A DNA stretch of 8,107 nt, taken from contig JALSLS010000405.1 of the NCBI GenBank assembly GCA_026988195.1, forward strand, positions 1 through 8,107, in the 5' to 3' direction. The notes under the pieces are model-generated. The model made no database searches and had not been told where the DNA came from. It saw nothing but the letters and a program-made list of their open reading frames with translations. This DNA is from Methylomonas sp. (lineage in GTDB: Bacteria; Pseudomonadota; Gammaproteobacteria; Methylococcales; Methylomonadaceae). A program made the translations under genes and the position numbers. Below, one piece after another: positions 7,443 through 8,107 of the stretch (position 1 is the stretch's first letter; each line of letters starts with the position of its first letter).

Positions 7443-7510
7443 GCGCCGAGGGCGGACGCTCCTACATCATCATTGTCTTCTCACAGCTGAATAAATACAA
7501 AGAAAGCCTA
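7443..7510 (-). repeat. Composite repeat copy 2, arm with REP-like block
   Basis: This is the inverted counterpart of 4687-4754. The 29 bases 7443-7471 are exactly complementary to 4726-4754, including the GTAG head (CTAC at 7462-7465 on the plus strand). Similarity continues, with two small gaps, to 7510. The arm lies in the gap between the HPt-bearing gene and the REC-GGDEF-EAL gene. That gap (7284-7559) holds no gene, and any promoter for the downstream gene must lie within or beside the repeat. Confidence 0.8.
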
Positions 7511-7559
7511 TTAAAGTCTAGATTTTAAACTTAGTAGACAGATTATGCAAAGGGTTATT

Positions 7560-8107
7560 TTAGTCTGTAATCATTATTCCCATCTTTTTAGATAATTGTT
7601 TTAAAATAGTGATAGCTTCCTCAAATTCATAGTCTTCAATCGCCTGTTGCAAATCTGTTGCTTTATCAGCAGATATTATCCGGAAGTCATTTTGTATGTT
7701 GACTAATATATCAAGGGCATCGGCACTACCTTCATTAAGTGATTGATATAATTTTTGTAATAAGGTTGTTAAATGATCTGCTGCTAAGTTGTTATCAGGT
7801 TTTTGAATGTTTTGTTGATGATGGCTAAAAACTTCCAATTCAGACATTAAATCGTTAAATACCTGGGTAAATGAGGCTAAATTTTTACTCAAATCTTGTT
7901 GGTTTTTAATACTCTGCTCTAATGTTGTTGACTCTTGTTGTAGTCGGTTAGCACCAATATTTCCTGCAACGCCTTTAATAGTGTGGATAATACGGTTGGC
8001 TATTTTTAGTTGATTGCTATCAAAAGCTTGCTGCAATTGTTTAATATCATCGCAGTGATCAAAGTAAAAATCTTTCAGTAATTTACTAAACAGAGTCCTG
8101 TTTCCTC
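7560..8107 (-). CDS. HPt phosphotransfer domain protein, probable C-terminus of a hybrid sensor histidine kinase (5' end outside the window)
   Basis: The frame is open from the stop at 7560-7562 to the window edge, giving 181 visible residues. A TTG at 8034-8036 is only an internal leucine codon, because the HPt fold clearly starts before it (GNRTLFSKLLKDF...). The phosphoacceptor histidine is encoded at 7983-7985 in IIHTIKGVAGNIGA, a strongly typical HPt signature, followed by LQQESTTLEQSI. After a short linker a helical tail (LTTLLQKLYQSLNEGSADALDILVN and DYEFEEAITILKQLSKKMGI) resembles the region that follows HPt domains in many hybrid kinases. The HPt domain takes phosphate from an upstream receiver and gives it to a response regulator. 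The REC-GGDEF-EAL protein encoded 276 bases downstream on the same strand is the obvious candidate. The kinase and receiver portions, if present, are outside the window. A stand-alone HPt protein is possible but less likely. Confidence 0.8.
   Translation of the reverse strand, partial: GNRTLFSKLLKDFYFDHCDDIKQLQQAFDSNQLKIANRIIHTIKGVAGNIGANRLQQESTTLEQSIKNQQDLSKNLASFTQVFNDLMSELEVFSHHQQNIQKPDNNLAADHLTTLLQKLYQSLNEGSADALDILVNIQNDFRIISADKATDLQQAIEDYEFEEAITILKQLSKKMGIMITD

Noticed and set aside
8034..8036. TTG as start codon of the HPt gene
   Set aside because: The frame stays open to the window edge and the preceding 23 residues form the expected first helix of an HPt domain, so the codon is internal.

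Overview
The window is AT-rich bacterial chromosome, most likely from a gammaproteobacterium. The SecA C-terminal half, TrmL and glycogen phosphorylase all resemble their enterobacterial counterparts closely. The GTAG-headed palindromic intergenic repeats also fit that group. The low GC content and the secA-glgP adjacency do not allow a confident genus.

Layout: the window opens inside secA (plus strand, 5' end missing), the ATPase motor of protein export. After a 123-base gap with a perfect 12-bp hairpin comes a complete glgP (glycogen phosphorylase, plus strand). A 380-base gene-free stretch follows and holds several palindromic repeats. Next is trmL (plus strand), a tRNA wobble-ribose methyltransferase. 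It converges with a minus-strand gene for a REC-GGDEF-EAL response regulator that probably makes and/or degrades cyclic di-GMP. Upstream of that gene is a second 276-base repeat-bearing gap, then the C-terminal end of another minus-strand gene. That last gene carries an HPt phosphotransfer domain and is probably the tail of a hybrid sensor kinase.

Functional links: secA, glgP and trmL are housekeeping genes with no obvious shared pathway. The two minus-strand genes make sense as a pair. An HPt histidine could pass phosphate to Asp53 of the REC domain, which would control cyclic-di-GMP turnover. This pairing rests on gene order and domain content only.

The most unusual feature is not a gene. 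The two intergenic gaps (about 4687-4820 and 7328-7510) carry related composite repeats facing each other around trmL and the REC-GGDEF-EAL gene. Each has a 68-base arm containing an identical 29-base REP-like block, a roughly 45-base core and a 23-base distal block. The arms and distal blocks are inverted between copies, but the core is in the same orientation in both. I saw no CRISPR array, tRNA, rRNA, transposase gene or convincing riboswitch, and no clearly new gene system.
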